From Pseudomonas sp. C2B4 (GTDB lineage Bacteria; Pseudomonadota; Gammaproteobacteria; Pseudomonadales; Pseudomonadaceae): a stretch of 64,000 bases of DNA. Every line of letters begins with the position of its first letter. Position 1 is the stretch's first letter. A program made the translations under genes and the position numbers. Location: the NCBI RefSeq assembly GCF_013359695.1, contig NZ_JABFMU010000022.1:18940-82939 (forward strand). Reading direction: 5' to 3'. Below are positions 26,679 to 35,789 of this stretch, in pieces. Under the pieces are notes generated by a model that worked only from the letters and a program-made list of their open reading frames with translations, was not told where the DNA came from and ran no database searches.

Positions 26679-27742
26679 CAGTCACCGTCGTTGGCGTTGA
26701 AGCCCAGTTGGATACCCAGCGCCTTGGCCAGTTCGCCTTCGTGCAGGCGGTGGACGACGTTGAGGCTGTCATAGATATCGTTGAGTTGCTGGCGACCGGC
26801 ATCGTCATTGAGCATTTCGGTCAGCGAGCGCTGGTTGCTGGCAAACAGTTTGAGCGATGCGGCATAGGCGGCGTCGATCTTGTCGGCCAATGGTTTCTGG
26901 TCGCTTGGCAACAAACCACGAATCCCTTTGTTGTCGACGCCTTCCCACACGGTTTTGGCAGCGGCGAGGCTGGCTTCCATACCGGCCAGGGACGATTGGC
27001 TGCGCCACGCATCGGCCTGGAACGGTTGCGGCACGCCCTTGGTCTGGCGCCCCATCGGCGTGCCGAGTTTTTTCTTCAAGCTGTCGAGTGCGGTGACCTG
27101 CACGCGCAGCAGATCGGCGATCGCTTCGTGGGAGTCGGCATAGCGCTGGTTCGGGAATTTGCTCATTTGCGCGAGCATGCCGTCGGTGTTGTTCCAGCTC
27201 TTCAGAATCTCTTCGGCCAGCTGTTTCTGACGCTCGCCGATGGCAATCAGCAGCGGGCAGTACTTGGCCTTCTGCTCGGCATTGGCCACATCAGGCTTGC
27301 TGTCGAACAGGATGTACTCATAGGCCGACAGGCCCTGAACCACGACGCTGGACTTGGCCAGTGCAGCGGCGTCGATCTGCGGCTGAGCGGTGACCAGTTG
27401 CTCGACCTGGCGGCCGACGAGGTTTTTCTTGTCCGGCCAGAACTGTACTTGCCAGGCGCGATTGCCTTCGGCCAGCGGTCCGATCAGCAGCGGTTGCAGC
27501 TCGGCCCAGGCTTTCTGTGCATGCAGGAAGTCGGCACGGGCGGTTTCGAGGGTTTCCTTGCCTTCGCAATAGGCGAGGGCGCTGACGGCCAGTTGGCGGT
27601 CGGCTTCAACCCAACGGGTATACGTCGGCAGAATCACAGACTTGGCGATGGCCGCCGAAGTAACGGCTTGCGGGTCCTGCGGTGAACAGGCGCCTAGAGC
27701 TAGCGCGGCCAGGCTGGTGAACAACAGTTTGGGACGGAACAT
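26678..27742 (-). CDS. Imelysin-family lipoprotein
   Basis: 354 residues. Lipoprotein signal MFRPKLLFTSLAALALGACS with lipobox LGAC. The mature part is helical with the imelysin-type motif VQGLSAYEYILFD and a DGMLAQMSKFPNQRYADSHEAI segment; family members (M75/EfeO-like) bind or take up iron-related ligands or act as peptidase-like outer-membrane proteins. Peptidase activity is not established from sequence. Follows the di-heme gene by 27 bp and is coupled to the DUF1513 gene. Confidence 0.9.
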   Translation of the reverse strand: MFRPKLLFTSLAALALGACSPQDPQAVTSAAIAKSVILPTYTRWVEADRQLAVSALAYCEGKETLETARADFLHAQKAWAELQPLLIGPLAEGNRAWQVQFWPDKKNLVGRQVEQLVTAQPQIDAAALAKSSVVVQGLSAYEYILFDSKPDVANAEQKAKYCPLLIAIGERQKQLAEEILKSWNNTDGMLAQMSKFPNQRYADSHEAIADLLRVQVTALDSLKKKLGTPMGRQTKGVPQPFQADAWRSQSSLAGMEASLAAAKTVWEGVDNKGIRGLLPSDQKPLADKIDAAYAASLKLFASNQRSLTEMLNDDAGRQQLNDIYDSLNVVHRLHEGELAKALGIQLGFNANDGD

Positions 27743-27769
27743 GTATGGCTCCCGCGAGTGGAATACGTA

Positions 27770-29197
27770 TTAAAGGGAATTCAAAAACGCCAGCAATGCG
27801 GCGCGCTGCTCGGCATTGAAAGACAAAACCTGCTGCTGTGCCGCTTTCGCCTCGCCGCCATGCCAGAGCACGGCTTCGAGCAGGTTGCGGGCACGGCCGT
27901 CATGCAAAAACTGGGTGTGGCCACTGACCGCTTCGGTCAAACCGATGCCCCACAACGGCGGCGTGCGCCAGTCGCGGCCGCCGGCCTGGAATTCTCTGCG
28001 GTTGTCGGCCAGACCGTCGCCCATGTCGTGCAGTAGCAGATCGCTGTACGGGCGAATCTCTTGATTGGCCAGTTCAGGCTCGGCGGCGTTGGCGGCGGTG
28101 GTGTATTTCGGTGTGTGACAAGATTGGCATCCGGCCTGGTAAAACAGGTTCTTGCCAGTCAGCACGTCAGGCGCGCCGACATCGCGGCGTGCCGGGACGG
28201 CGAGGTTGCGGGTATAGAACAGCACCAGGCGCAGGATGTTGTCGCTGACTTCCGGCTCGCCATCGGGGCCGTTGCCATTCGGTGCCTGCTTGCAGGCGGT
28301 TTGCGTGTCAGTGCAGTCATCAAAGGGTCTCAGGCTGGTCGTGAGGCCCATGTCACCCGAGAACGCGTGAACATTTTGTTGATTGAGGTTCGGTTGCCCG
28401 GCTTTCCAGCCAAATCGGCCGAGGACGGTTTTCTGTTGGGTGTCATCCCAGACCCGGTTCGGACGTCCGGCAATGCCGTTTTTCGCTTTAGCCTGCGCCT
28501 CGGCATTCGCCAGGATGGCCTCTTCAGGGATGGCTTCCAGCAGGCCCAGACCGATCATCGGCGGTGCAACGCGGGCCGAGAAACGGGTATCGGGGTGCAT
28601 CGGTCCATAGCCCAGCTGTGTGATGTTCAAGGTCGGCTTGCGCAGTTCGACTTCCGTACCGTCCTTGAAGCGAACCGTCACCGGCGTGTAGTCGACCCGC
28701 ACCTTGCCTTCCGGGACGACGCCGGGCACGGCCATGTCCTGGAATTGCCCGCCGTAGACCGGCTCCGGCACGACGCCCTGCTGTTCGATGATCCTGGCGT
28801 AGATCGGGGCATCGGGAATCGACAGGCGGACCAGCATCGACACGGCATTCTGCGCATCGGGCGCAGGCGGGTGACCACGGCCGTCCTTGATGTGGCAGCC
28901 CTGACAGGCGTTGGTGTTGAACAACGGGCCGAGGCCGTCACGGGCGGTGGTGGTCGACGGGGCGATCACCCAGGGATTGCGGAAGAAACTGTTGCCGACA
29001 CTGAAGTCCACGCGACGCGATGGCGGCAGGTTGGCCGATGGCAACGAGAACGCGTTCTGATCGGTCTTGCGCACGGTCGTACTGCCCCCGGAGCGGGCTT
29101 CACCGGGTTCTGCCTTGGTAAAACGCGGGGCGTCATCGCAGGCACTCAGGCCCAGGGCCAGAAACAGTGCGGACAAGCGAACCAGCAGCGGGGGCAT
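27770..29197 (-). CDS. Di-heme oxidoreductase-like lipoprotein (DUF1111)
   Basis: 475 residues. Start at 29197 (MPPLLVRLSALFLALGLSACDD) gives a lipoprotein signal with lipobox LSAC; an AGGA lies six bases upstream. Two c-type heme motifs CQGCH and CQSCH about 230 residues apart, plus SGHTQFLHDGRARNLLEAVLWHGGEA near the end, as in MauG/DUF1111 di-heme proteins. Likely periplasmic electron-transfer protein. First gene of the run to imelysin and DUF1513. A weak Fur-like half site (GATAAT near 29265, minus strand) lies upstream, but only about half of the consensus fits. Confidence 0.9.
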   Translation of the reverse strand: MPPLLVRLSALFLALGLSACDDAPRFTKAEPGEARSGGSTTVRKTDQNAFSLPSANLPPSRRVDFSVGNSFFRNPWVIAPSTTTARDGLGPLFNTNACQGCHIKDGRGHPPAPDAQNAVSMLVRLSIPDAPIYARIIEQQGVVPEPVYGGQFQDMAVPGVVPEGKVRVDYTPVTVRFKDGTEVELRKPTLNITQLGYGPMHPDTRFSARVAPPMIGLGLLEAIPEEAILANAEAQAKAKNGIAGRPNRVWDDTQQKTVLGRFGWKAGQPNLNQQNVHAFSGDMGLTTSLRPFDDCTDTQTACKQAPNGNGPDGEPEVSDNILRLVLFYTRNLAVPARRDVGAPDVLTGKNLFYQAGCQSCHTPKYTTAANAAEPELANQEIRPYSDLLLHDMGDGLADNRREFQAGGRDWRTPPLWGIGLTEAVSGHTQFLHDGRARNLLEAVLWHGGEAKAAQQQVLSFNAEQRAALLAFLNSL

Positions 29198-29318
29198 CAG
29201 ACATCCTGCAAGACGAGCAAAACAAGGGCGCAAAGTCTAACAGGGCAGGGGATTTTGAATAAGAGGAATTATCGTTTACTTGATGTGGGGCACACTCCAT
29301 GAACACGCCACAAACCCC

Positions 29319-29409
29319 TGTGGGAGCGAGCCTGCTCGCGAATGCGGTATTTAGCCGCACTGAAGATGTTGTCTGTAATGGCCTCTTCGCGAGCAGGCTC
29401 GCTCCCACA
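29319..29409. repeat. REP doublet (TGTGGGAGCGAGC type)
   Basis: Complementary arms at 29319 and ending at 29409, between icmP and the di-heme gene. Confidence 0.9.
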
Positions 29410-29430
29410 ATGGACCGCGTCCAGCCCCAT

Positions 29431-29456
29431 AAAAAAGGCGACCCGAAGGTCGCCTC
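29431..29456 (-). terminator. Terminator of icmP
   Basis: Minus-strand hairpin AGGCGACC-TTCG-GGTCGCCT followed by six T (29431-29436), 20 bp after the icmP stop. It separates icmP from the following di-heme operon. Confidence 0.9.
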
Positions 29457-29475
29457 TCTATTCAGCCAGCGTTGA

Positions 29476-30831
29476 TCAGAACTCGTGATCAGCGTTGTCC
29501 GGGTTCAGGTCGGCGATGCCCAGTTTGCCGGCAGCAGCCTCGATCGAACCGGTCTGCTTGACCAGGGATGCGATGGCGTCACGCACGATCTGGTTGCCCG
29601 CGGTGTTGCCGGCAGCGATCAGCTGGTCGTAGTGCTCACCCTTGTTGGCGTGATCGACGATGACCTGCATCTTGGCTTCGGTCGCGGCCAGGTCGGCTTT
29701 GAGCGCGGTGTCGGCAGCCGGATCGATCTTGGCCACCAGGGACGACAGGCTGGCGCCGGTCATTTTGGTGCCGTCGACGCGGGTGTATTCGCCCAGGTAC
29801 ACGTTACGAACGCCTTTGGCATCGTAGAACTGCGAGTTGTGGGTGTTGTCGCTGAAGCAGTCGTGTTCGTCTTCCGGGGAGTTGGCTTCCAGGGAAACCT
29901 TCATGCGCTCGCCCGCCAGTTCGCCCAGGGACAGGCTGCCCATGCCGAACAGCATTTTGCGCAGGCCGCTTTCAGCCGGTTCGGCTTCCAGAGTGGCGCG
30001 GTAGTTGTCGGCCACGTTCGGCTTCCAGTTACCGACCATTTCCTCCAGGTCGTTGACCAGCAGCTGGGTCACGGCTTTCAGGTAAGCACGGCGACGATCG
30101 TTGTGGCCGCCGGTGGCGCCTTTGCCTTCCAGGTAGTCGGAAGCCGGGCGGTTGCCGGCGCCAGGGCCGGTGCCGTTCAGATCCTGGCCCCAGAGCAGGA
30201 ATTCGATGGCGTGGTAGCCAGTGGCGACGTTGGCCTCGGAACCGCCCAGCTCGTTCAGGCTGGCGAGTTTTTCCGGGGTGATGTCTTTCACGTCGACCTT
30301 GTCTTCGCCGACCTGAATTTGTGTATTGGCGATGATGTTGGCGGTGGCGCCCGGGTTACCCAGCGCGTGCTCGTAGGATTTGTCGACGTAGTCGATCAGG
30401 CCTTCGTCCAGGGGCCAGGCATTCACCTGACCTTCCCAGTCGTCGATGATGGTGTTGCCGAAGCGGAACACTTCGCTCTGCAGGTAAGGAACGCGGGCAG
30501 CGATCCAGGCAGCCTTGGCGGCTTTCAGGGTGTCGGCGTTCGGCTTGGCAAGGAAGGCGTCAACGGCGGTTTGCAGGGTCTTCGCAGTGGATTCGGCATC
30601 GCTGTAGACAGCGAAAACGATGTCGGCGTAGTGCGCGACAACGGCTTTGGCGGCAGCTTCATCGACCTTGCCGGCAGCGGCAGGTGCGGCGGCTGGGGTA
30701 GCCGGGGCAGCAGCAGTGCTGGCAGCTGGCGCAGGCGCGGCAGCTTTTTCTTTGTCTTTACCTTCGCCACAGCCGGCGAGGGAAATAGCGATGGCCAACA
30801 GACTGGCGGTAGCCAGAGGCATACGAATCAT
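29476..30831 (-). CDS. icmP: Imelysin-family outer-membrane lipoprotein, IcmP-like
   Basis: 451 residues, related to P. aeruginosa IcmP (PA4370). Lipobox LAGC after MIRMPLATASLLAIAIS; then an Ala/Pro-rich linker (about 25-60) and the helical imelysin domain with GYHAIEFLLWGQD (the H-x-x-E motif) and DCFSDNTHNSQFYDAKGV. IcmP was described as insulin-cleaving, but the family is now seen mainly as iron-regulated. Start chosen at 30831, eight to nine bases after AGGA; an ATG at 30840 sits on the ribosome site. A Fur-box candidate lies 59 bp upstream. Confidence 0.9.
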   Translation of the reverse strand: MIRMPLATASLLAIAISLAGCGEGKDKEKAAAPAPAASTAAAPATPAAAPAAAGKVDEAAAKAVVAHYADIVFAVYSDAESTAKTLQTAVDAFLAKPNADTLKAAKAAWIAARVPYLQSEVFRFGNTIIDDWEGQVNAWPLDEGLIDYVDKSYEHALGNPGATANIIANTQIQVGEDKVDVKDITPEKLASLNELGGSEANVATGYHAIEFLLWGQDLNGTGPGAGNRPASDYLEGKGATGGHNDRRRAYLKAVTQLLVNDLEEMVGNWKPNVADNYRATLEAEPAESGLRKMLFGMGSLSLGELAGERMKVSLEANSPEDEHDCFSDNTHNSQFYDAKGVRNVYLGEYTRVDGTKMTGASLSSLVAKIDPAADTALKADLAATEAKMQVIVDHANKGEHYDQLIAAGNTAGNQIVRDAIASLVKQTGSIEAAAGKLGIADLNPDNADHEF

Positions 30832-30889
30832 GGCGAACATCCTGCTTCGAGAGGGGGTGGTATGGCGCGACCGGCGCGCAAAACTGCCA

Positions 30890-30914
30890 CATAATGCAAA
30901 TCTTTCGCATTATG
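30890..30914. promoter_or_regulatory. Fur-box candidate upstream of icmP
   Basis: 25-bp palindrome with perfect 8-bp arms CATAATGC / GCATTATG and a 9-base AT-rich centre. Reads as four hexamers (CATAAT, GCAAAT, C, TTTCGC, ATTATG) in the Fur array GATAAT-GATAAT-C-ATTATC-ATTATC, with the outer hexamers each one base off. Confidence 0.62.
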
Positions 30915-30966
30915 TGTAAAGGGTACTTGGAAATATTTCTTATTAACGACGGTGGCGCTTTCATTC

Positions 30967-31066
30967 TGCGGGAGCGAACCTGCTCGCGATGGAAGTGAAC
31001 GATGACGCGGGCTATCTGGAAAAATGCGTCGCTTTCAAATTCATCGCGAGCAGGCTCGCTCCCACA
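30967..31066. repeat. REP doublet (TGCGGGAGCGAAC/GCTCGCTCCCACA)
   Basis: Left arm slightly degenerate, right arm canonical, ending at 31066; between the icmP promoter and the bifA end. Confidence 0.88.
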
Positions 31067-31089
31067 AAGTGAAAGGAGTCGGCAGTCTT

Positions 31090-33141
31090 TTACAAAATAG
31101 CCGCGTTACTGCGCTGGGCTTGTTTCAGGTAGGCGCCTAATTCCCTGGCCGGCAGCGGTTTGCTGTAGTGATAACCCTGACCTTCATGGCAGCCTTCGGA
31201 GATGATGTAAGCCTCCTGTTCCGCGGTTTCCACGCCCTCGGCGATCACCTGCATGCCCAGGCTCTTGCCCAGCTGGATAATGGCGCGAACGATGGTCGCA
31301 TCGTCGTCGTCATTGAGCAGGTCCTGTACGAAGCTCTTGTCGATCTTGATCTTGTCCAGCGGCAGGCTTTTCAGGTAGCTCAAGGATGAATAACCGGTAC
31401 CGAAGTCGTCGATCGCGATGAGCGCGCCAGAGCGACGCAGGCTGAGCAGGTGTTGTGCGGCGGTGCTGATGTCTTCCATCAGGCCGGTCTCGGTGACTTC
31501 CAGCTCCAGGCTGCGTGGCGGCAGGCGATACATCTGCAGCAGGTTGTTGACCACCCTTGGCAATTCGGCGTGGTGCAGTTGCACGGTGGACAGGTTCACC
31601 GCCATGCGCAAATCGCTGAAGCCCTGGTCATGCCAGTCGCGCAATTGCTTGCAGGCCTGATCCAGTACCCACTCGCCAATGGCAATGATGGTGCCGTTCT
31701 GCTCGGCCAGCGGGATGAACAGGTCCGGCGGAACCAGCCCGTGTTCCGGGTGCTGCCAGCGAATCAACGCCTCGACGCCGACCACCCGATGGTCGCGGTA
31801 GCTGATCTGCGGCTGGTAGACGAGGTAGAACTGCTCGCGGGCCAGGGCATCGCGCAGGTCTTTTTCCAGCTCGCGGCGGCGACGCATCTCGGTGTCGACG
31901 CTGGCAATGTAGAACTGATAGCGGTTGCGCGAGCGAGTCTTGGCCAGGGTCATGGTCTGCTCGGCTTTTTGCAGCAGCTTCTCGGTGCTGTCGCCGTCTT
32001 CGGGGAACAGGGTGATGCCAATGGTGGCGCGCAGGCGGATTTCCTGATGATCGAGGGCAAACGCCGCTTCCAGGTCATCGAGAATGCTTTGGGCCAGTTC
32101 GGCGGCTTCGTAGGGTTGTTCGATATCGGCCTGCACCAGGGCGAATTGGTCGCCGCCGAGACGGGCGAGGGCGCCCAGGCGTCCGCTGTGTGCTCGCAGG
32201 CGGTCAGCGAGGGCCAGCAGCAACTGATCGCCCGTCTGGTAGCTGAACTGTTCGTTGATGCCCTTGAAGTCATCGAGACCGACACACAACACCGCCACCC
32301 GTCGTTGCAGCCTGCCGGCGTCGACCAGGATCTTGTCCAGCTGCGTTTGCAATTGCTGGCGATTCGGCAGGCCGGTGAGGAAGTCGTACTGGGCCATGCG
32401 CAACAGGCTGTTTTCCGCTTCGTGGCGCAGATGAGTGTTGCGCTCGATGGACTCCAGCAATTGGTTGGCGGTGTTGATCCAGATCCCCAGCTCGTTTTTC
32501 TCGTGGCCCTTGAGCAGCGGAATCTTGTGCTCGCTGGGACGATCCGGGTTGATTTCGGTCAGGTGCTCGATGATCCGCGACAGCGGTTTGGTCAGTAGCC
32601 AGTGGTAGACCAGATACAGCACCAGCCCCATTGCCAGGGCGCGCAGCACGCCGGATATGAAGATGATCACCGAACTGACGATAAAACCTTGCCCGTAGGT
32701 CGCCGTGTCGAGGGTGATGCTCAAGTCACCGTAATATTCGCTGTAAGGGCCACGGCCCACCAATTGGGTGGTGAACGTGCGCTCCTTGCCCAGAATCAGG
32801 TCGGTCAGCCAGCGACTGTTGGAGTGCTGCAGGTCGCGGGATTTTTGCGCGAGCATGGCTTCGTTGGGGTGGCCAATGGATGCCTGACGCACGGCGTCGT
32901 CCTGGAACAGGCCTTCGATCACCTGCATGCCCATTTCCCGGTCCAGGCTATAGACGGCCTGGGTCGAAGGGTCGCGGAACATGTCGAGGATGCGTTCGGC
33001 ATCGCCGGCGACGGCCTGGCGTGTTTTATAGGCATCGAAAACGATCTGCGCGCAGCTCAAGACCACGCCGACGATCAATGCCGACAGGAGCACGACCCGA
33101 AGCAACTTCACCGACAAGCTGTTCTTGAGTTCCAGCTTCAA
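31090..33141 (-). CDS. bifA: c-di-GMP phosphodiesterase BifA (degenerate GGDEF plus EAL)
   Basis: 683-residue inner-membrane enzyme lowering c-di-GMP, thereby limiting biofilm and promoting swarming. TM1 about 12-34, periplasmic loop, TM2 about 155-180, HAMP-like linker, GGDEF domain about 255-410 with the site changed to GGDQF (LARLGGDQFALVQ), EAL domain about 425-670 with EALIRW, DDFGTGYSSLSYLKSLPLDKIKIDKSFV and AEGVET. The GGDQF motif and the sodB neighbour identify BifA (PA4367). Start codon is TTG at 33141, seven bases after AAGGA. Confidence 0.95.
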   Translation of the reverse strand: MKLELKNSLSVKLLRVVLLSALIVGVVLSCAQIVFDAYKTRQAVAGDAERILDMFRDPSTQAVYSLDREMGMQVIEGLFQDDAVRQASIGHPNEAMLAQKSRDLQHSNSRWLTDLILGKERTFTTQLVGRGPYSEYYGDLSITLDTATYGQGFIVSSVIIFISGVLRALAMGLVLYLVYHWLLTKPLSRIIEHLTEINPDRPSEHKIPLLKGHEKNELGIWINTANQLLESIERNTHLRHEAENSLLRMAQYDFLTGLPNRQQLQTQLDKILVDAGRLQRRVAVLCVGLDDFKGINEQFSYQTGDQLLLALADRLRAHSGRLGALARLGGDQFALVQADIEQPYEAAELAQSILDDLEAAFALDHQEIRLRATIGITLFPEDGDSTEKLLQKAEQTMTLAKTRSRNRYQFYIASVDTEMRRRRELEKDLRDALAREQFYLVYQPQISYRDHRVVGVEALIRWQHPEHGLVPPDLFIPLAEQNGTIIAIGEWVLDQACKQLRDWHDQGFSDLRMAVNLSTVQLHHAELPRVVNNLLQMYRLPPRSLELEVTETGLMEDISTAAQHLLSLRRSGALIAIDDFGTGYSSLSYLKSLPLDKIKIDKSFVQDLLNDDDDATIVRAIIQLGKSLGMQVIAEGVETAEQEAYIISEGCHEGQGYHYSKPLPARELGAYLKQAQRSNAAIL

Positions 33142-33865
33142 AGGGTTATTCCTTGTTCCGTGCGGGTAGCATCAAGTTGCCATGAGTATTGGCAATCCCG
33201 TGATGGCAGTCAAAGGGACAATCATCCATGGGGAATTTTGCCTGCAGCTTGGCCGATATGCTGTTGTCCGAGTAATTGTCCGATTAGTACTGTGTCGGTA
33301 GTCGAGTCCTTCAACTTGAGGGGGAGGTGGAGATATTTTCCGTTTGATTGATGTTAGACGGCTGTGGCGGCGGGGCAAGGGTTGAAGGCTGGTTTCATCG
33401 TGGGAAATTGGCGTGTTTGCGGATTTGCGCGGTCTTCCTGTGGGAGCGGGTTTGGTCCGGGTGGCGTTCCGGCGAAGGCGGCCTGACAGCCGACCTGTCT
33501 TTTGTTGACCGGGGACATATCCATTGCTGCGGTAACGGCCACTGGCGGTTTCGCCCTTACGGCGAGTCACTTTTAACAAACGCCTTAAAAGTAACCAAAA
33601 GCGCTCGCCCCAGCGTCCGGCCCCTCGCTGAGGCTCGGGGTTCCTTCGTTCCGAAGGGGCGGGTGGATCAAAAGCAGCCGAGGCGAGCTGACACTCGACC
33701 TGTTTGGCGGGTGTACGCAGTCCCCTGTGGAAGCGGGCTTGCCCGCGATGGCGGCCTGACAGCCGACCAACACCTTCCAGATAAACTCGGTCCAACTGTG
33801 GGAGCGAGCCTGCTCGCGAAGGCGGCGGGACCATCACCGCCGTTCTGTTTGCTTCTTCCGTCCAT
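33142..33865. repeat. Repeat-rich intergenic region between bifA and sodB
   Basis: About 720 bp without a convincing gene. It holds REP-like fragments (33437-33480 TGTGGGAGCGGGTTTG; 33724-33752 TGTGGAAGCGGGCTTGCCCGCGATGGCGG; a full unit at 33797-33821), two copies of GGCGGCCTGACAGCCGACC (33477-33495 and 33752-33770), and, at about 33545-33665, a copy of a Pseudomonas intergenic repeat with TTTCGCCCTTACGGCGAGTC and GAGGCTCGGGGTTCC. Open frames here are by-products of the repeats. Confidence 0.75.
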
Positions 33866-33895
33866 AAAAAAACCCGGCTAAAAGCCGGGTTTTTT
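33866..33895 (-). terminator. Terminator of sodB
   Basis: Stem ACCCGGCT / AGCCGGGT with loop AAA, flanked by A6 and T6, so it works on the minus strand just past sodB and is nearly symmetric. Confidence 0.9.
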
Positions 33896-33909
33896 GACTG
33901 GCGTCGAGC

Positions 33910-34506
33910 TTAAGCGGTGAAGGTTTTGCCTTCGAACTGCTCAGCCACGAATTTCCAGTTGACCAGGTTCCAGAACGCTTCTACGTACTTCGGACGCAGG
34001 TTGCGGTAGTCGATGTAGTAAGCGTGTTCCCAAACGTCGCAGGTCAGCAGCGGGGTGTCGCCGTTGGTCAGCGGGTTGCCGGCGCCGATGGTGCTGGCCA
34101 GGGCCAGGGAACCGTCAGCCTTTTTCACCAGCCAGCCCCAGCCGGAACCGAAGGTGCCGATGGACGTCTTGCTGAACTCTTCCTTGAACTTGTCGAACGA
34201 ACCGAAAGCAGCGTTGATGGCTTCAGCCAGTGCGCCGGTAGGTTGACCGCCAGCGTTTGGCGCCAGGCAGTTCCAGTAGAAAGTGTGGTTCCAGACCTGA
34301 GCGGCGTTGTTGAAGATACCGCCCGAGGAAGTCTTGACGATTTCTTCCAGGGTCTTGCCTTCGAACTCGGTGCCTGGCACCAGGTTGTTCAGGTTCACGA
34401 CGTAGGTGTTGTGGTGCTTGTCGTGGTGGTATTCCAGAGTTTCCTTGGAAATGTGCGGCTGCAGTGCATCGTGTGCGTAAGGCAGTGGCGGCAATTCGAA
34501 AGCCAT
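33910..34506 (-). CDS. sodB: Iron superoxide dismutase
   Basis: 198-residue cytoplasmic Fe-SOD. Metal ligands appear in order: His in LEYHHDKHHNTYV, His in QVWNHTFYW, and Asp/His in CDVWEHAYYIDYRN; GSGWGWLV is also typical. The Fe form is suggested by AQVWNHTFYWNCL and the length. Start at 34506 (MAFELPPLPY) directly after the strong ribosome site AGGAGATCCACC; the frame reaching 34638 is unsupported. Confidence 0.97.
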   Translation of the reverse strand: MAFELPPLPYAHDALQPHISKETLEYHHDKHHNTYVVNLNNLVPGTEFEGKTLEEIVKTSSGGIFNNAAQVWNHTFYWNCLAPNAGGQPTGALAEAINAAFGSFDKFKEEFSKTSIGTFGSGWGWLVKKADGSLALASTIGAGNPLTNGDTPLLTCDVWEHAYYIDYRNLRPKYVEAFWNLVNWKFVAEQFEGKTFTA

Positions 34507-34683
34507 GGTGGATCTCCTAATCAGGTCAGGTGCGGTGAGCGCAAGGCCGATCACGGGCGGCCAGACAAGCGCCGGTGAGTTTTGTACTCTTTGCGGCGCA
34601 GGTCTCGGATCATAGCACCGGGGGTGCGGCATAACCACGCAACAACTGTGTGGAATAGAGGTTCCAGAGCAGTTTGGAATAAA

Positions 34684-35286
34684 TCATCCCGCCATGATCA
34701 GCTGCAACGCTACCGCGAACATCATCACCGCCACCAACAGATCAAGAATTCGCCAGGTGCCAGGCCGGGCCAGCCACGGAGCGAGCCACGCGGCGCCGAA
34801 CGCCAGGGTGAAAAACCACAATAAGGAGGCACTGGCCGCGCCGACCACGTAAGCGCCGGGCTCGGTTTGTTGGGCGCCCAAAGAACCGATCAGTAAAACG
34901 GTGTCCAGGTACACATGCGGGTTAAGCAGGGTCACGGCCAAGGCGCTGAGCATGACGGCCCGCAGTGAGCGTACGGTCTGGTTCTCGCCCTGTTGCAGGC
35001 TCTGCTTCGAAAAGGCCCGGCGCAGCGCCTGGCTGCCATACCAGATCAGAAAGACAGCCCCCCCCCAACGGGCCACCGCCAGCAGGGTCGGATTCTGCGC
35101 CAGCACCGTCGCCAAACCGAACACCCCGGCGGCTACCAGCAGCGCATCACAGGCCACGCACAGTGCCGCTACCGGCAAATGATGTTCACGTCGCAGACTC
35201 TGGGCCAGCACGAAGGCATTCTGGGTGCCGATCGCCATGATCAATCCGAAGGCCACCAACAGGCCGTTTGTATAGCTTTGCCACAT
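34684..35286 (-). CDS. argO: LysE/ArgO-family amino-acid exporter
   Basis: 200-residue inner-membrane protein with six predicted helices. Family signature GLIMAIGTQNAFVLAQSLRREH near the N-terminus. ArgO/LysE proteins export arginine or lysine; a divergent argP-type regulator two genes away supports an arginine/lysine role. Start at 35286 (MWQSYTNG), eight bases after GGGGAG; an ATG two codons earlier overlaps the preceding stop as TAATG. Forms an operon with the ACT-domain gene. Confidence 0.9.
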   Translation of the reverse strand: MWQSYTNGLLVAFGLIMAIGTQNAFVLAQSLRREHHLPVAALCVACDALLVAAGVFGLATVLAQNPTLLAVARWGGAVFLIWYGSQALRRAFSKQSLQQGENQTVRSLRAVMLSALAVTLLNPHVYLDTVLLIGSLGAQQTEPGAYVVGAASASLLWFFTLAFGAAWLAPWLARPGTWRILDLLVAVMMFAVALQLIMAG

Positions 35287-35291
35287 GTTCA

Positions 35292-35693
35292 TTACTCCCC
35301 GTTGGCTGCCAGATCACGCAGCACTTGCATGGCGCGGTCGGCGTCGGCCTGGCCGACGAACAAGTGGTCGTGGTAATAGCCGGCGATCACGTTGCAGCTG
35401 ATGCCGGCCTTGCCCAGTGCCGTGGCGAATGCGGCTGTCAGGCCGACGGCTTCGAGGGCCGAGTGCACGTTCAAGGTGATCCAGGCCGCGACGTAGTCGA
35501 AACTGAAACCTGCACGTTCGGCCTGGGAGCGCTCGAGAATGACCGTCAGGCCTTCCTGTTCGCGAAAGCTGCCGATGATTTCCAATCCCGCAGGCAACTG
35601 CCCGTCGCGCAAGGTGCAGAACACGTATTCGCCGGCGTTGAGTTGCGGGCTCATGCTGCGCAGCAGCGTTGCCAATGAAGTTTCGCCAGCCAT
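35292..35693 (-). CDS. ACT-domain protein (DUF with two ACT-like halves)
   Basis: 133 residues. Two ACT-like stretches: LNAGEYVFCTLRDGQLPAGLE and GLTVILERSQAERAGFSFDYVAAWITLNVHSALEAVGLTAAFATALGKAGISCNVIAGYYHDHLFV. ACT domains usually bind amino acids; here with the exporter it may sense arginine or lysine (inference). No catalytic domain. Shares an operon with argO (stop and next ATG overlap by one base) and is divergent from argP. Confidence 0.85.
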   Translation of the reverse strand: MAGETSLATLLRSMSPQLNAGEYVFCTLRDGQLPAGLEIIGSFREQEGLTVILERSQAERAGFSFDYVAAWITLNVHSALEAVGLTAAFATALGKAGISCNVIAGYYHDHLFVGQADADRAMQVLRDLAANGE

Positions 35694-35789
35694 GTCGGTG
35701 TTTCCTGTTCAAAAGTTCTTGCTGGCCATTTTCCGGCAGGACGCTGTATAAGAAAAACCAATAGTGCTGATCGCTCATTAGGAAAACTG

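Noticed and set aside
33172..33881. Several overlapping frames between bifA and sodB
   Set aside because: They translate REP and other intergenic repeats on both strands; such frames recur wherever these repeats occur.
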